Source: Tillandsia leiboldiana (lineage: Eukaryota > Streptophyta > Magnoliopsida > Poales > Bromeliaceae). From it: a DNA stretch of 64,000 nt. The position numbers and the translations under genes were made by a program. Positions 63,757 to 64,000 of the stretch are shown piece after piece. Positions within the stretch are counted from its first letter, which is position 1, and each line of letters starts with the position of its first letter. The notes under the pieces were generated by a model. It made no database searches, had not been told where the DNA came from, and saw only the letters and a list, made by a program, of their open reading frames with translations. The DNA is taken from assembly GCA_029204045.2 (NCBI GenBank), contig CM055071.1:19318284-19382283 (forward strand), written 5' to 3'.

Positions 63757-64000
63757 TTATTTCAAGGAAAGCATTCCAATTGCTTTACGCAAATGAATAA
63801 AACGTTTTTGATCCAAAGGTTTTGTTAAAAGTTAGCTAATTGATCTTCAGTTGAAATGTAGGAAATTTGAAGAATATTTGATTCAACTAGCTCTCTAAGA
63901 AAATGATATCTAAGTTCAATGTGTTTTGTTCTAGAGTGCAACACAGGGTTTTTTGAAATGTTTATAGCACTAGTGTTGTCACATAAAACAGTTACCGAAG
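63757..64000 (-). pseudogene. pol: 3' end of copia RNase H (element 3)
   Basis: On the minus strand the window edge enters RNase H at the CDNTSAINI-like segment and reads to the stop at 63759-63757, matching 45825 and 36885. A deletion within the DQLAD region shifts the frame about 85 bases before the stop, so this copy is not functional. Confidence 0.8.

Larger units (their letters stand above)
59536..64000 (-). mobile_element. SIRE-like copia element 3, 3' part
   Basis: On the minus strand, from the right edge: end of RNase H, pol-env spacer, GATCCGGATC palindromes (62666-62825), a telo-box and TATA-like box next to 61309, intron, env-like ORF, and 3' non-coding sequence down to the gap. 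A plus-strand solo LTR is inserted at 61314. Both LTRs of this element lie outside the window or in the gap. Stretches 59536-59960 and 62830-63756 hold no gene. Confidence 0.85.

Overview
This window is plant nuclear DNA made almost entirely of nested LTR retrotransposons. I see no host protein gene, tRNA or rRNA locus. The plant assignment rests on Ty3/gypsy chromoviruses of Tekay/Del type, Ty1/copia elements of SIRE/Maximus type with an extra env-like ORF, initiator-tRNA-Met primer sites, and two Cassandra miniature elements carrying a 5S rRNA-like segment. The species cannot be named. Two 100-N scaffold gaps (8758-8857 and 59436-59535) interrupt the sequence.

Positions 1-32229 hold a tandem array of a gag-only Ty3/gypsy element in the form LTR-internal-LTR-internal, with adjacent units sharing LTRs of about 3.9 kb around internal regions of only 2.5 kb. 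Gag is open in two internal regions (1710-3209, 18334-19776) and broken in two (about 11934-13362, 30029-32044). A minus-strand gypsy with a 4.2 kb LTR (23608-28807, TSD gtgtc) sits inside one LTR, and the same insertion appears at 6972-8757. Block 1-8757 is an almost exact copy of about 16621-25400 and ends at a gap, so an unmerged contig overlap is likely. A Cassandra element (31190-31765) interrupts the fourth gag.

Positions 32230-50910 hold SIRE-like copia element 1, degenerate and with its 5' LTR cut to 50 bp. Copia element 2 (39393-50411, TSD taaat, LTRs 1339 and 1340 bp) is inserted in its env-like ORF. Element 2 keeps an open gag, integrase-RT-RNase H and env-like ORF, but the protease block is missing and a second Cassandra (44460-45037) splits pol. 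The env-like ORF has its own TATA box, telo-box, upstream palindromes and a 5'-leader intron. These mirror the LTR promoter and recur in all three copies.

Positions 51150-59435 hold a minus-strand, nearly intact Tekay chromovirus (gag-PR, RT-RNase H-integrase-chromodomain). Its gag, LTR end and leader resemble those of the gag-only array, so its family is the natural source of enzymes for that array. Positions 59536-64000 hold the 3' part of a third SIRE-like copia on the minus strand, interrupted by a plus-strand solo copia LTR (61314-62665, TSD gccgc).

The most unusual signals are RNA- or DNA-structural. (i) The copia LTR carries eight consecutive hairpins with a constant TGGATT loop and stems that change by complementary bases (40251-40432, repeated in the 3' LTR and the solo LTR). 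(ii) A gypsy LTR carries a 159-bp higher-order array of about 32-bp monomers, each a potential hairpin with loop GCAAAACG (26041-26665). (iii) A hairpin with different sequence but the same position lies near the LTR end in three gypsy families. (iv) G-boxes are spaced at about 80 bp upstream of the gypsy LTR TATA box.
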